DNA from: Planococcus sp. A6
GTDB lineage: Bacteria > Bacillota > Bacilli > Bacillales_A > Planococcaceae
Direction: 5' to 3'
DNA length: 45,253 bases
Assembly (NCBI RefSeq): GCF_028823615.1
Contig: NZ_JAPEHT010000009.1
Span: 1-45,253 of the forward strand
Below the pieces are notes generated by a model, which saw only the letters and a program-made list of their open reading frames with translations, was not told where the DNA came from and made no database searches. This document shows, piece by piece, positions 7,919 to 17,400 of this stretch (position 1 is the first letter of the stretch; the number at the start of each line of letters is the position of its first letter). Position numbers and translations under genes: made by a program.

Positions 7919-9061
7919 TTGCGAAAAATGAAAATCGGAATTACATGTTACCCGACAGTCGGCGGATCTGGTGTAGTGGCGACGGAACTGGGGAAAATGC
8001 TGGCTGAAAAAGGCCATGAAATCCATTTCATCACCTCGAGTACACCGTTCCGGCTAAACCGGCTGTATGCGAATATATTCAGCCACCAAGTGGATGTCAA
8101 CAGCTATTCAGTGTTTCAATATGCACCGTATGATATCGCGCTGGCAACGAAGATTGCGGAAGTGATCAAAAACGAAGAACTTGACCTTCTGCATGTGCAT
8201 TACGCGATCCCTCATGCCGTTTGTGCGATATTGGGACGCGATATGGCAGGGTCCGATATCGGCATTGTCACGACTTTGCACGGCACCGATATTACAGTCC
8301 TCGGTACAGACAGCTCTTTAAAAGATGCAATCCGTTACGGCATCGAGAAATCCGATATCGTGACGGCAGTGTCGGATTCATTGAAACAGCAGACCTATGA
8401 CATGATCGCACCGGACAAAGAGATTGAAACCGTCCATAATTTTGTCGACGAACGGGAATATCATCTGCACGATTCAGCTAAGTTGAAGGAAGAGCTAGGC
8501 ATTGAAGCGCATGAAAAAGTATTGATCCATGTGTCGAATTTCCGCAAAGTGAAGCGGGTGGAAGATGTCGTCTCCACTTTTGCAATAGTGCAAAAGACGG
8601 TCGGCGCCAAATTATTGCTGGTCGGCGACGGCCCTGAAATGAGCCGCATCCACCAGCAAGTGAAAGACCTCCATATTGAACAGGAGGTCTTGTTCCTCGG
8701 CAAGCGCGACAATCTATCCGAGCTTTACAGCATGAGCGATGTGAAATTGCTGATGTCGGAAAAAGAGGCGTTTGGCCTTGTGTTGCTTGAGGCAATGGCT
8801 TGCGGCGTGCCGGCAATCGGTACGCAAATCGGAGGCATTCCGGAAATCATCGAACCGGGCGAAAACGGCTTTTTGGTGGAACTGGGCGATATTGATGCTG
8901 CGGCTGATGCGGCAATCCGCATATTGACCGACGATATGCTCCATGAAAAATTGTCGGTGACGGCTTTGGAAACCGCGACCAAACGCTTTAGCTCAGAGAA
9001 AATCCTCGCCGAATACGAAACGCTATACGCGCGCTTGCTGAAAAAGGCCGATAAGCAATGA
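7919..9061 (+). CDS. bshA: Bacillithiol glycosyltransferase BshA
   Basis: BshA is a GT4-family enzyme joining GlcNAc from UDP-GlcNAc to L-malate, the first step of bacillithiol synthesis. Visible marks are [20 protein letters not shown] at the N-terminus (acceptor-side Rossmann fold), [23 protein letters not shown], and the donor-site motif [18 protein letters not shown]. Translation most likely begins at TTG 7919 (MRKMKIG), six bases after AGGAGG at 7907-7912; ATG 7928 is the alternative. At 380 residues it is full length. Its stop overlaps the cca start (ATGA). Confidence 0.96.
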   Translation: MRKMKIGITCYPTVGGSGVVATELGKMLAEKGHEIHFITSSTPFRLNRLYANIFSHQVDVNSYSVFQYAPYDIALATKIAEVIKNEELDLLHVHYAIPHAVCAILGRDMAGSDIGIVTTLHGTDITVLGTDSSLKDAIRYGIEKSDIVTAVSDSLKQQTYDMIAPDKEIETVHNFVDEREYHLHDSAKLKEELGIEAHEKVLIHVSNFRKVKRVEDVVSTFAIVQKTVGAKLLLVGDGPEMSRIHQQVKDLHIEQEVLFLGKRDNLSELYSMSDVKLLMSEKEAFGLVLLEAMACGVPAIGTQIGGIPEIIEPGENGFLVELGDIDAAADAAIRILTDDMLHEKLSVTALETATKRFSSEKILAEYETLYARLLKKADKQ

Positions 9062-10191
9062 AACGGGCCAAGCAGATTATCGCGCGTTTAAAAGAAGCGG
9101 GATTTGAAGCCTATATGGTTGGCGGCGCGGTGCGGGATTATTTGCGCGGATCCGTGCCTCATGATATCGATGTAGCGACATCGGCGTCACCCGAACAAGT
9201 GAAAGCCCTATTCGAACGGTCGATCGATACAGGAATCGAGCATGGGACGGTTATGATCCTCATTGAGGGCCAAGGAACCGAAGTCACGACATTCCGAACA
9301 GAAAGCGGCTATTCGGATAATCGGAGGCCGGATAAAGTGGAATTCGTCAATTCGTTGCAAGAAGATCTAAAACGCCGTGATTTTACCATCAATTCAATGG
9401 CGATGACTGAACAAATGAAAATCATCGATCCTTTCGGCGGCAAAGAAGATCTAAGTGCAGGCATCATCCGTGCCGTCGGTGTTCCACAAGAGCGTTTCGC
9501 AGAAGATGCTTTGCGCATGCTGCGGGCGATCCGCTTTTCTGGGCAGCTGAATTTCCATATCGAGCCCGCGACCAAACAAGCTATCATCGAACATGCAGAG
9601 AAGATACAGTCCGTCGCGATGGAGCGCATCAAGGCGGAATTGGACAAAGTCATGGTTTCTGCAGCCCCGCACATCAGCATGCGTTATTTGATCGAAACCC
9701 GCCTGAACCAATTTTTGCCATCCGGCGGACTTTTTGAGCTGGATTGGTCTGGATACACATCCAACAAAGATCCATTGTCGGGCTGGTTTTACCTATTGCA
9801 TCAAAATGGCGAGACTTTCGGTGCAATACGTGAATACCGTTTCTCCAACCAAGACAAAAAAGACCTTCAACGGGCGCTTGAAGCGAGCCGGCTGTCGCTT
9901 TGGGACGACTGGGTCTATTACAGCTTCACCGAACGCCAATTGACGATTGCACAGACTACATCGCATAAAACGCAAGCGGTGAAAGAGCGGCAACAGGCAT
10001 TGCCAATCCAATCGAAATCAGAACTTGCGGCGAATGGGCGTGATTTGATGGAATGGACTGGAAAAAAGGCGGGGCCATGGCTGAAAGAATGGACCTTGCA
10101 TATTGAAAAAGCAGTGGTCGAACGCCGCTTGGCCAATGATAAAGAACGGATAAAGGACTGGTTCATAGATGAATATCACCGTCACACATAA
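9058..10191 (+). CDS. cca: CCA-adding tRNA nucleotidyltransferase
   Basis: This class II nucleotidyltransferase builds or repairs the 3' CCA end of tRNAs. The head-domain motif [10 protein letters not shown] is at residues 22-31 and the catalytic HDIDVATSA (two metal-binding aspartates) follows. [10 protein letters not shown], the flexible-loop region, and [13 protein letters not shown] are also present. It has no C-terminal HD phosphohydrolase domain, as expected for Gram-positive forms. It is 377 residues long and overlaps birA by 23 nt. Confidence 0.96.
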   Translation: MKRAKQIIARLKEAGFEAYMVGGAVRDYLRGSVPHDIDVATSASPEQVKALFERSIDTGIEHGTVMILIEGQGTEVTTFRTESGYSDNRRPDKVEFVNSLQEDLKRRDFTINSMAMTEQMKIIDPFGGKEDLSAGIIRAVGVPQERFAEDALRMLRAIRFSGQLNFHIEPATKQAIIEHAEKIQSVAMERIKAELDKVMVSAAPHISMRYLIETRLNQFLPSGGLFELDWSGYTSNKDPLSGWFYLLHQNGETFGAIREYRFSNQDKKDLQRALEASRLSLWDDWVYYSFTERQLTIAQTTSHKTQAVKERQQALPIQSKSELAANGRDLMEWTGKKAGPWLKEWTLHIEKAVVERRLANDKERIKDWFIDEYHRHT

Positions 10192-11149
10192 ATTGGCGAC
10201 ACGGCTATTGGAAGCGGGATCTGAACCGGTGTCAGGCCAGCAATTGGCAGACGAGTTCGGGGTTTCTAGAACGGCGATTTGGAAACATATGAAAGAACTT
10301 GAGGAAATGGGCTATGAAATCGAATCGGTGCGCAAAAAAGGCTACCGCATCCAAAAAAGCCCAGACAGCCTGGAAGCTTTTCTTGTCCAGGCCGACCTCA
10401 AAACGAAAAAAATCGGCAAGCAGATCGAGTATATGGAACAATGTGCATCGACTCAAATCGTTGCGCACCAACTGGCACAAGAAGGCGCGCCGGATGGAAC
10501 GGTGGTCATTGCGGAGCTTCAGACAGAAGGCAGAGGCCGCTTGATGAGAAAATGGGATTCGGCGAAGGGGCAAGGAATCTGGATGAGCATCATCTTGCGT
10601 CCCGACGTCCCGCCCCATAAAGCCCCCCAGTTCACATTGGTCGCTGCGGTAGCGATCGTCCGGGCGATTCAATCGGTGACGGGTTTAGAAGCATCGATCA
10701 AATGGCCGAACGATATCCTGTTCGGTACCAAAAAAGCGACAGGCATCCTGACAGAGCTGCAATCGGACGCTGATGGCATCCAAGCTTTGATCATCGGCAT
10801 CGGCGTCAACGTCAATCAAGAACGGGAAGATTTTGATGCTGGCGTTCAGGACATCGCCACTTCTTTGCGCCTTGAGTCCGGTGAGCTGGTAAACCGCAGG
10901 GAATTAGTGCAGGAAATCCTGCACTTTCTTGAAATCTATACAGAGCTCTATATTGAAAAAGGATTTGCCCCGTTAAAAATATTATGGGAAGGGCATTCCG
11001 CGACAATCGGCAAAGCGGTTCGCGCCCGCATGTCGCGTGAAACCTTAGAAGGCATAGCGGAAGGCATTACAGAAGACGGCGTCTTGCAGCTCCGTACAGC
11101 AGACGGCAAGCTTCATGGCATTTATTCCGCAGATATCGAGCTAAAGTAA
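10169..11149 (+). CDS. birA: Bifunctional biotin ligase/biotin operon repressor
   Basis: BirA attaches biotin to acetyl-CoA carboxylase and similar proteins; with its winged-helix domain it can also repress biotin genes. The N-terminal helix-turn-helix is visible (GQQLADEFGVSRTAIWKHMK, then GYEIESVRKKGYRI). The biotinyl-AMP loop is GRGRLMRKW, with KWPNDIL and the Gly-rich GIGVNVNQE following. The C-terminal SH3-like domain completes 326 residues. It starts inside the end of cca, so it is the last gene of the ypjD operon. I see no BirA operator in this window. Confidence 0.96.
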   Translation: MNITVTHKLATRLLEAGSEPVSGQQLADEFGVSRTAIWKHMKELEEMGYEIESVRKKGYRIQKSPDSLEAFLVQADLKTKKIGKQIEYMEQCASTQIVAHQLAQEGAPDGTVVIAELQTEGRGRLMRKWDSAKGQGIWMSIILRPDVPPHKAPQFTLVAAVAIVRAIQSVTGLEASIKWPNDILFGTKKATGILTELQSDADGIQALIIGIGVNVNQEREDFDAGVQDIATSLRLESGELVNRRELVQEILHFLEIYTELYIEKGFAPLKILWEGHSATIGKAVRARMSRETLEGIAEGITEDGVLQLRTADGKLHGIYSADIELK

Positions 11150-11175
11150 AGGATATAGGCATTTTTCAGAAATTC

Positions 11176-11184
11176 TGCTATAGT
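11176..11184 (+). promoter_or_regulatory. Extended -10 promoter of the panC leader
   Basis: TG-C-TATAGT is an extended -10 element with no obvious -35. A start near 11191 begins the structured leader. Confidence 0.55.
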
Positions 11185-11190
11185 GAAAAT

Positions 11191-11340
11191 AACGGGCAGT
11201 ATCCGATGGGAACTGCACCGTGGCACGCAACAACAAACAATAAATGAATATGATTCTGCCTTGATCATTACGTGACAGGGACGGAGGAAACCGAATTTGA
11301 ATTTTCTGTCCTTCTGTCTTCTGACAGAGGGCTTTTTATA
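11191..11340 (+). promoter_or_regulatory. Structured leader with terminator/antiterminator upstream of panC
   Basis: Three elements are visible. A hairpin at 11193-11220 pairs CGG with CCG and GCAGT with ACTGC, leaving one bulged A at 11217. A 9-bp intrinsic terminator pairs 11310-11318 with 11323-11331 and is followed by CTTTTTATAT. An alternative helix pairs 11274-11282 with 11308-11311 plus 11314-11318, which would block the terminator. In addition GGCAG at 11195-11199 can pair with CTGCC at 11256-11260. This is an attenuation layout. It could be a version of the pan RNA motif known upstream of pantothenate genes in Bacillales, but I cannot confirm the consensus. Confidence 0.6.
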
Positions 11341-11369
11341 TGGTTTTCTCCTAAAAAGGAGAGGAAAAC

Positions 11370-12180
11370 ATGAAAGTCGTAAACACGGTGAAGGACTTAA
11401 GAAACTGGGTCCTGAGCACAAAAGAAAGCGGTCAGTCGATTGGATTGGTGCCGACGATGGGCTTTTTGCACGAAGGGCATCTGGCACTTGTTGAATCCGC
11501 AAAATCGGAAAACGACGTGGTGGCCATGAGCATTTTCGTCAACCCGGCGCAATTCGGCCCGAATGAAGATTTTGACCGCTATCCACGCAATTTTGACCGC
11601 GACAGCATGCTCGCTGAAAAAGCAGGCGTCGACGTGATCTTTGCGCCGTCTGTAGAAGAGATGTACCCGCGTAAATCGCAAATCACGATGGGAGCTGGAA
11701 AGCCGCCCGGGACATTTTGATGGCGTGTTGAAAGTAGTGACGAAATTATTCCATCTTGTTCAACCCGACCTAGCCTATTTTGGCCAGAAAGATGCACAGC
11801 AGCTGGCGATCATTGAGTCGCTTGTGCGGGATTTCGATTTCCCGCTTGAAATCCGCCGCATCGCAACAGTCCGTGAACAGGACGGGCTTGCCAAAAGCTC
11901 GCGTAATGTCTATCTGAGCGAAACAGAACGTGTGGAAGCACCGAAACTTTATCAAGCCTTGCAACGGGGAGTGACAGCCGCTCGCGATGGAGAAAATCCG
12001 ATTCCGGAGATGACCCGTTTTATCCAGTCGGAAACTTCCGGCAAAATCGATTACATCGAGCTGCTGTCTTATCCGGACTTGACCGAAGCGCCGAACGGGC
12101 AAGCGATCCTCGCGCTCGCTGTCCAATTCCCAAAAGCCCGGCTTATCGACAATATCATTTTCAATTTAAAGGAGAACTGA
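11370..12180 (+). pseudogene. panC: Pantoate--beta-alanine ligase, broken by internal deletion and frameshift
   Basis: PanC joins pantoate and beta-alanine with ATP to make pantothenate. The first part (11370-11720) has the nucleotide motifs [15 protein letters not shown] and [15 protein letters not shown] but ends at a stop after [12 protein letters not shown]. The rest continues in the +1 frame from about 11707, giving [25 protein letters not shown] and SSRNVYLSE, up to 12180. Compared with family members, about nine residues (the segment like ERRTDVLCG before SRPGHF) are absent, so the break is best explained by a 26-nt deletion, not a single-base error. AAAGGAGAGG precedes the ATG. panB, normally just upstream, is absent here. 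Confidence 0.88.
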
Positions 12181-12183
12181 CCT

Positions 12184-12567
12184 ATGCTTAGAATGATGCT
12201 CAATTCCAAAATCCACCGTGCGACAGTAACTGAAGCCGATTTGAATTATGTCGGCAGCATCACGATTGACCAGGATCTATTGGATGCAGTCGGCATGTTG
12301 CCGAATGAGAAAGTCCATATCGTCAATAATAATAATGGCGCCCGCTTCGAAACGTATATCATCGCCGGAGAACGCGGCAGCGGCGTTATCTGTGTCAACG
12401 GGGCAGCAGCGCGCCTCGTGCAGCGCGGAGACATCGTCATCATCTTATCTTACGGCTATGTCATGGATAAAGATGCGCGCAGCCATAAACCGACTGTGGC
12501 AATTATGGACGCAGACAATTCCATCAAAGAAATCATCCATTACGAACCGGAAGCGACGGTCATGTAA
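12184..12567 (+). CDS. panD: Aspartate 1-decarboxylase (pyruvoyl enzyme)
   Basis: PanD makes beta-alanine from aspartate for pantothenate. It is made as a 127-residue proenzyme; the self-cleavage site Gly24-Ser25 ([10 protein letters not shown]) is intact, and Ser25 would become the pyruvoyl group. Other conserved stretches such as [20 protein letters not shown] and [11 protein letters not shown] are present, so the gene looks functional even though panC before it is broken. The spacing of three bases from the panC end implies co-transcription. A strong terminator follows. Confidence 0.96.
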   Translation: MLRMMLNSKIHRATVTEADLNYVGSITIDQDLLDAVGMLPNEKVHIVNNNNGARFETYIIAGERGSGVICVNGAAARLVQRGDIVIILSYGYVMDKDARSHKPTVAIMDADNSIKEIIHYEPEATVM

Positions 12568-12580
12568 GGATCGATCCTTG

Positions 12581-12628
12581 AACACTCCAAAAGGGAAAAG
12601 CTCCCCCTTTTGGAGTGTTTCTTTTTTT
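12581..12628 (+). terminator. Intrinsic terminator after panD
   Basis: A 15-bp stem pairs 12581-12595 with 12605-12619 across a nine-base loop, followed by a T-rich tail. Confidence 0.93.
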
Positions 12629-12661
12629 GGCGTGTTCCCGCCGGCGAACAGCTGGCGAATA

Positions 12662-12670
12662 TGTTACAAT
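12662..12670 (+). promoter_or_regulatory. Candidate extended -10 promoter of dinG
   Basis: TG-T-TACAAT lies 38 bp before the dinG start and just after the panD terminator. No -35 is recognisable. Confidence 0.5.
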
Positions 12671-12707
12671 TTTTCCTGAGAGAATCACCTGAGAAAGAGG
12701 GGTTATC

Positions 12708-15470
12708 ATGAATTCCCAAAAATATGTCGTTGTCGATATCGAAACAACGGGCCATTCCCCTGCAAAAGGTGACCGGATCATCCAACTGGCGATGGTGGCG
12801 ATCGAACAAGGAGAAATCGTTGATACATATACGAAATTTATCAATCCGCAACGGAAAATTCCGGCGTTCATACAGGATCTGACCAATATAACGGAGCGGG
12901 ACGTGGAAGGTGCAGAGCCTTTTGAAGCGTACGCCGAGGAAATCTACAGGCAATTGGAAGGCGCTATTTTCATTGCCCATAATATCCATTTTGATTTACC
13001 GTTTCTTCAGGCAGAACTGAGCCGTGCCGGCATGCCGAAATGGCAGGGGCTGGCCATGGATACCGTAGAGCTTTCGCGCCTGGTTTATCCGACTGCCTTC
13101 AGTTATAAATTGCAGGACATTGCGGCAGAACAAGGCATTCGCTTGAACAACGCACATCGTGCTGATGATGATGCCTTGGCGACGGCTGAACTGTTTTTAG
13201 GTGCGAAACAGGAGTTGGCTGAACTTCCTTATGATACGCTTGTCCTTTTGCATAAACGGTCTTTCCAATTGAAATCGGACCTGTCGCGGCTGCTATTTGA
13301 AATTACGCAGCAAAAACGCAACGGCCAAGCCGATCGATATGGTCGCTTCCGCGGCATTCCGATTGTCCCGAAAGCGGAGCGCGCGCAAGTCTTCAATGAT
13401 TCGCCGCAGCAGTCGGCTTGGCGAAATGGATTGGAAACGGTTAAGCCGGAATACGAACAGCGGCCGAGCCAAGTCGCGATGATGCAAGCGGTGGAACGGG
13501 CCATCCATGAGCGAAGTGAACTGGTAATTGAAGCATCGACCGGCATGGGCAAGACACTGGGCTACCTATTACCAGCAGGGGCCTATGCTAAGGAATCCGG
13601 CAAGCAAGTGGTCATCAGTACGTATACGACCCACCTGCAGGACCAGCTCGTCTCCAAGGAAGTCAAGCTCGCAGAAGAGTTTCTCGGCGCAAACATCCAC
13701 GTCGCGCTCATTAAAGGGCTGTCGCATTATATCGATTTGGGACGCTTTTTCGAGTTGCTTCACGGGGAAGATGAGTCTTATGATGAAACGTTCACGATCA
13801 TGCAGATCATGGTCTGGCTGACTTCGACCAAGACGGGCGATTTAAATGAATTGAACGTGTCGAGCGGCGGCCAGTTGCTGGTCGACAAAGTGCGCCGTTC
13901 ACATTTGAGGAAATTGACAAAGCTTGAAAAAACCGTCGATTTCTACGAACACGCACTGACAGAAGCCGAACATGCCGATGTCATTGTGACCAACCACGCA
14001 TTCCTATTGAATCCACATAACCAAAAGCGCGCAATATTGAAGAACGTTGAGGCCTATATATGGGATGAAGCACATCAAGTCGTGCAGGCAGCAGTTGCCT
14101 ATAAAGAGAAGACTTTCGTCTACACGCAATGGCGCTATGTATTCGGCCAGTTGGGGAGCTTTGATGAAAATCAGCTGTTTTCAAAATTCTACCGCGTCGC
14201 CGAATCGCACGGCTTTGCCAGGGTACCTGAGCTTTTGCAAATGGAATCTTTGTATTTGAAGTACACCAGTTTATTCGATGAAGTGACGCTCTATCTTGCG
14301 CAGGCTTTCCAGAACAAATTCCATAATAGCCGCACACGGAAATGCGCATCTTTATTGGATGAATTGGATTTCGAACGGGAAAGTTTCATGGATTTGCTGA
14401 GATTCTTGAATAGTTGGATCGACATCGCCCAGACCATCCTGCAAAAAGCAGAACGCTTCACGGAACTGACGATGAATGAACGGCTCGTGCTCGCAGATTT
14501 CCGTTATTGGACAGAAGAATTGATGCTGAAATCGGTGGAGTTCAGTGAAATTTTCCTGTTCCCGAAAGAAGATGAAGTTTCCTGGATCGAAGGAGACTTA
14601 CGCAGCATGCCGACGAGCTTATCGCTCTACAAACGGCCCTATGAAGTCGCGTCGCTGGTCGATAAGGTCATCGGCCAGGCGAGAGGCGAAAAAGCGGTCA
14701 TTTGGCTGTCAGGCACGATGAGCGTCCCATCGAACGAACGCTTTATCGTCAACCAGCTCGGCATACCGAATCAGGTGCCGATCGAAAAGTTTGAACCTGC
14801 CGATCAATTTTACAGCGGCGCAAAAGTCTATATCGTTGAAGACATGCCGGACATCCAGCAAGTGTCCCAGCAGGAATACATCGAATCCGTGGCGGACGCG
14901 GTCACCCAGACGGTGCTTGTCACCGAAGGGCGCTGTTTTGTGTTGTTCACTTCACAGGACATGCTGAGGAAAACGGTCGATTTGATCCAGGATTCCCAGC
15001 TGCTCGATGATTATATGCTGTTTGCGCAAGGCATGTCTTCGGGAAGCCGTATGAAATTATTGAAGTCGTTCCAGCGATTCCAGAAATCGGTATTGTTCGG
15101 GACGAATAGTTTTTGGGAAGGCGTCGATGTGCCTGGTGATGCGCTGCGAGCTGTTGTCGTCGTAAGGTTGCCCTTTACATCGCCTGAAGAGCCTGTTTTT
15201 AAAGCGAAATCACGGATCATCTCGAAAGAAGGCATTAATCCATTTATGCATTATGCCTTGCCAGAAGCTGTGCTGCGTTTGCGCCAAGGGTTCGGGCGGC
15301 TGATCCGCTCGAAAAAGGACAAGGGCTTGTTTATCGTGCTGGACCGCCGCATTGAAACGAAATCATACGGCGAGGAATTCCTTCATGCCTTGCCGGACGT
15401 GCCGGTCGCCAAAGTGTCTTTGGAAAAGATGGTAACCGATATTGAACATTGGTATAATAAGCAAGGATAA
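12708..15470 (+). CDS. dinG: DinG-type protein: DnaQ-like exonuclease fused to XPD-like helicase
   Basis: This 920-residue protein combines an N-terminal DEDD exonuclease (VVDIETTG with catalytic D and E, then the HRADDDALAT motif near residues 148-157) with a superfamily 2 helicase domain. Walker A is ASTGMGKT near residue 280, the DEAH box is WDEAHQ near 452, and late motifs are FWEGVDVPGDALRAVVV and QGFGRLIRS. Between motifs I and II there is no four-cysteine set, so no Fe-S cluster is expected. This matches Firmicute DinG, where the S. aureus enzyme acts mainly as a nuclease. It probably heads a unit with ypmA, ypmB, aspB and asnS. Confidence 0.95.
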   Translation: MNSQKYVVVDIETTGHSPAKGDRIIQLAMVAIEQGEIVDTYTKFINPQRKIPAFIQDLTNITERDVEGAEPFEAYAEEIYRQLEGAIFIAHNIHFDLPFLQAELSRAGMPKWQGLAMDTVELSRLVYPTAFSYKLQDIAAEQGIRLNNAHRADDDALATAELFLGAKQELAELPYDTLVLLHKRSFQLKSDLSRLLFEITQQKRNGQADRYGRFRGIPIVPKAERAQVFNDSPQQSAWRNGLETVKPEYEQRPSQVAMMQAVERAIHERSELVIEASTGMGKTLGYLLPAGAYAKESGKQVVISTYTTHLQDQLVSKEVKLAEEFLGANIHVALIKGLSHYIDLGRFFELLHGEDESYDETFTIMQIMVWLTSTKTGDLNELNVSSGGQLLVDKVRRSHLRKLTKLEKTVDFYEHALTEAEHADVIVTNHAFLLNPHNQKRAILKNVEAYIWDEAHQVVQAAVAYKEKTFVYTQWRYVFGQLGSFDENQLFSKFYRVAESHGFARVPELLQMESLYLKYTSLFDEVTLYLAQAFQNKFHNSRTRKCASLLDELDFERESFMDLLRFLNSWIDIAQTILQKAERFTELTMNERLVLADFRYWTEELMLKSVEFSEIFLFPKEDEVSWIEGDLRSMPTSLSLYKRPYEVASLVDKVIGQARGEKAVIWLSGTMSVPSNERFIVNQLGIPNQVPIEKFEPADQFYSGAKVYIVEDMPDIQQVSQQEYIESVADAVTQTVLVTEGRCFVLFTSQDMLRKTVDLIQDSQLLDDYMLFAQGMSSGSRMKLLKSFQRFQKSVLFGTNSFWEGVDVPGDALRAVVVVRLPFTSPEEPVFKAKSRIISKEGINPFMHYALPEAVLRLRQGFGRLIRSKKDKGLFIVLDRRIETKSYGEEFLHALPDVPVAKVSLEKMVTDIEHWYNKQG

Positions 15471-15513
15471 AGAGGGAAGAACGGTTCCCTCAATCGAAAG
15501 GAAGTGCCGAACA

Positions 15514-15684
15514 ATGGAATCCAAGATCGAAGTATTAAACACTGTGCAAGTCGAGTATCAATCCGACCTGTACAAAGTGGTCGATGCATTGAACCGGACA
15601 TTGAAAGACCGTGATTTGATGTTTGGCCTGGCGCTTGATAAAGACGACCAGACAAAAGCGGTTTTCACAATTTATAAAACCTAG
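15514..15684 (+). CDS. ypmA: Small conserved protein YpmA
   Basis: A 56-residue soluble protein (MESKIEVLNTVQVEYQS..., ending VFTIYKT) that matches YpmA of Bacillus in length, ends and position between dinG and ypmB. Start ATG 15514 follows GAAAGGAAG; an in-frame ATG upstream lies within dinG and is unlikely. The function is unknown. Confidence 0.88.
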   Translation: MESKIEVLNTVQVEYQSDLYKVVDALNRTLKDRDLMFGLALDKDDQTKAVFTIYKT

Positions 15685-15692
15685 GTGATCAT

Positions 15693-16166
15693 ATGAAAGA
15701 ATGGATGAAATTCATCGTTGTTTTTCTGTCTTTTTTGGCTGTAGCTATTGTGCTGGTCATTTTATTCCTCGGCAATAAACCGTTCTCAGAAGCGGAACAA
15801 GCAGCCGTAGAAAAAGTGGAGGCGGAAGGGCTGCTCGATGAAGTGGAGCGGGCATACGTCTATTCCAGCTCGACCCAATCCGTGACGGTTCTTGGAACGG
15901 ACGGGGAAGGACAGATAAAAGCCGCCTTCGTTCCTGAAGAAGGGGACATGGAAGCATTAATGCTTGAAGACCAATTGACCGCTCAACAAGCGCGCGAAAT
16001 CGTTCAGGAAGATATGGAAGTCGAGGAAATCCTCCATACAAAGCTTGGCATGGAAGAGGCCGGGGCTGTATGGGAAATCGCCTTTTTGAACGAAGCGGGA
16101 CGCTTGAACTACGTCTATCTTTTAGCCGAAGACGGCACTTGGTGGAAACGCATATTGAATTTGTGA
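15693..16166 (+). CDS. ypmB: Membrane-anchored DUF5590/PepSY-like protein YpmB
   Basis: A 157-residue protein with one N-terminal membrane helix (FIVVFLSFLAVAIVLVILFLG) and an extracytoplasmic domain. The C-terminal half (WEIAFLNEAGRLNYVYLLAEDGTWWKRI) resembles the PepSY-like fold of the YpmB family. It starts eight bases after ypmA and ends just before aspB, so it belongs to the same unit. The function is unknown; PepSY-like domains are often linked to control of cell-surface enzymes. Confidence 0.85.
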   Translation: MKEWMKFIVVFLSFLAVAIVLVILFLGNKPFSEAEQAAVEKVEAEGLLDEVERAYVYSSSTQSVTVLGTDGEGQIKAAFVPEEGDMEALMLEDQLTAQQAREIVQEDMEVEEILHTKLGMEEAGAVWEIAFLNEAGRLNYVYLLAEDGTWWKRILNL

Positions 16167-16183
16167 AAGGGTTGATCAATTTG

Positions 16184-17371
16184 TTGAAATTAGCAAACCG
16201 CGTACAGACCTTAACGCCATCCACGACATTGGCGATTACGGCAAAAGCGAATGAACTAAAAGCGCAAGGCGTTGACGTCATCGGGCTTGGGGCAGGAGAA
16301 CCGGATTATAATACGCCTCAAAACATTCTCGATGCAGCCGAGCGCTCGATGGAAGAAGGCAAGACGAAGTATACGCCTGCGGGCGGGTTGCCGGCGCTAA
16401 AACAAGCGATCCAGGACAAATTGCAGCGCGACCAGGGACTAAGCTATGATAAAAATGAAATCCTGGTCGGCGTCGGGGCAAAACATGTACTTTATACGCT
16501 ATTCCAAGTATTGTTGAACGAAGGCGACGAAGTCATCATCCCGATTCCTTATTGGGTCAGCTATCCGGAACAGGTGAAATTGGCTGGAGGCGTGCCGGTT
16601 TACATAGAAGCGACAGCCGGGCAATCGTATAAAATCACTCCCCAACAATTGCGCGAAGCGATTACAGACCGCACGAAAGCCGTTATCATCAACTCGCCAA
16701 GCAATCCAACAGGCATGCTGTACTCGAAAGAAGAGCTTGAAGCACTCGCTGAAGTGTGCCGCGAAGCAGATATCCTCATCGTTTCCGATGAAATTTACGA
16801 AAAATTGATCTACGGCGATGCTGTCCATATTTCAGTGGCAGAGCTGTCAGAAGATGCTAAAAACCGCACGGTCATCATTAATGGCGTGTCGAAATCGCAT
16901 TCAATGACCGGATGGCGCATCGGCTATGCAGCTGGCGATAAGGAATTGATCAAAGCAATGACTGACCTTGCGAGCCATTCGACTTCAAACCCGACGACCA
17001 CATCACAATATGCTGCAATCGAGGCGTATAATGGGCCTCAAGATGCCGTGGAAGAAATGCGCCAGGCATTTGAAAGCCGTCTGGAAGCTATTTTCCCTAA
17101 ACTGGAAGAAATTCTAGGATTCACCGTTTTGCGTCCTCAAGGGGCATTCTATTTGCTGCCGGACGTTTCTGAAGCTGCAGCGAAAACCGGTTTTTCATCA
17201 GTGGATGATTTTGCGAAAGCATTGCTCGAAGAAGCGAACGTAGCGGTGATTCCAGGATCTGGATTCGGCGCGCATTCGACTATCCGTTTGTCCTATGCAA
17301 CATCTCTTGAATTGTTGGAAGAGGCAGTAGAACGCATCAGCCAATTCGTCCACAAGAATTGGAAAGAATAA
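16184..17371 (+). CDS. aspB: Pyridoxal-phosphate aspartate aminotransferase
   Basis: AspB interconverts aspartate and 2-oxoglutarate with oxaloacetate and glutamate. The class I aminotransferase marks are clear: GLGAGEPDYNTP, NSPSNPTGMLYSKEE, IVSDEIYEKLIY, and the PLP-lysine motif NGVSKSHSMTGWRIGYAAG, in which the SKS lysine forms the Schiff base. I take TTG 16184 (MKLANRV, 395 residues) as start, as homologues begin MKLA; AAAGGG lies at 16166-16171 and TTG 16181 is an alternative. The frame stays open further upstream into ypmB, but that extension is not like the family. Confidence 0.95.
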   Translation: MKLANRVQTLTPSTTLAITAKANELKAQGVDVIGLGAGEPDYNTPQNILDAAERSMEEGKTKYTPAGGLPALKQAIQDKLQRDQGLSYDKNEILVGVGAKHVLYTLFQVLLNEGDEVIIPIPYWVSYPEQVKLAGGVPVYIEATAGQSYKITPQQLREAITDRTKAVIINSPSNPTGMLYSKEELEALAEVCREADILIVSDEIYEKLIYGDAVHISVAELSEDAKNRTVIINGVSKSHSMTGWRIGYAAGDKELIKAMTDLASHSTSNPTTTSQYAAIEAYNGPQDAVEEMRQAFESRLEAIFPKLEEILGFTVLRPQGAFYLLPDVSEAAAKTGFSSVDDFAKALLEEANVAVIPGSGFGAHSTIRLSYATSLELLEEAVERISQFVHKNWKE

Positions 17372-17400
17372 GCACTATACATTTGGAGGCTATTGAATAG

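Noticed and set aside
7919-9061. Horizontal transfer of bshA, because of its TTG start.
   Set aside because: TTG starts occur also in aspB and a small gene here, base use matches the neighbours, and gene order is standard for Bacillales.
11206-11222. GGGAACTGCACCG looked like a T-box antiterminator core.
   Set aside because: It does not fit the conserved GGGTGGNACCGCG, lies far from the terminator and is not before a tRNA synthetase or matching amino-acid gene.
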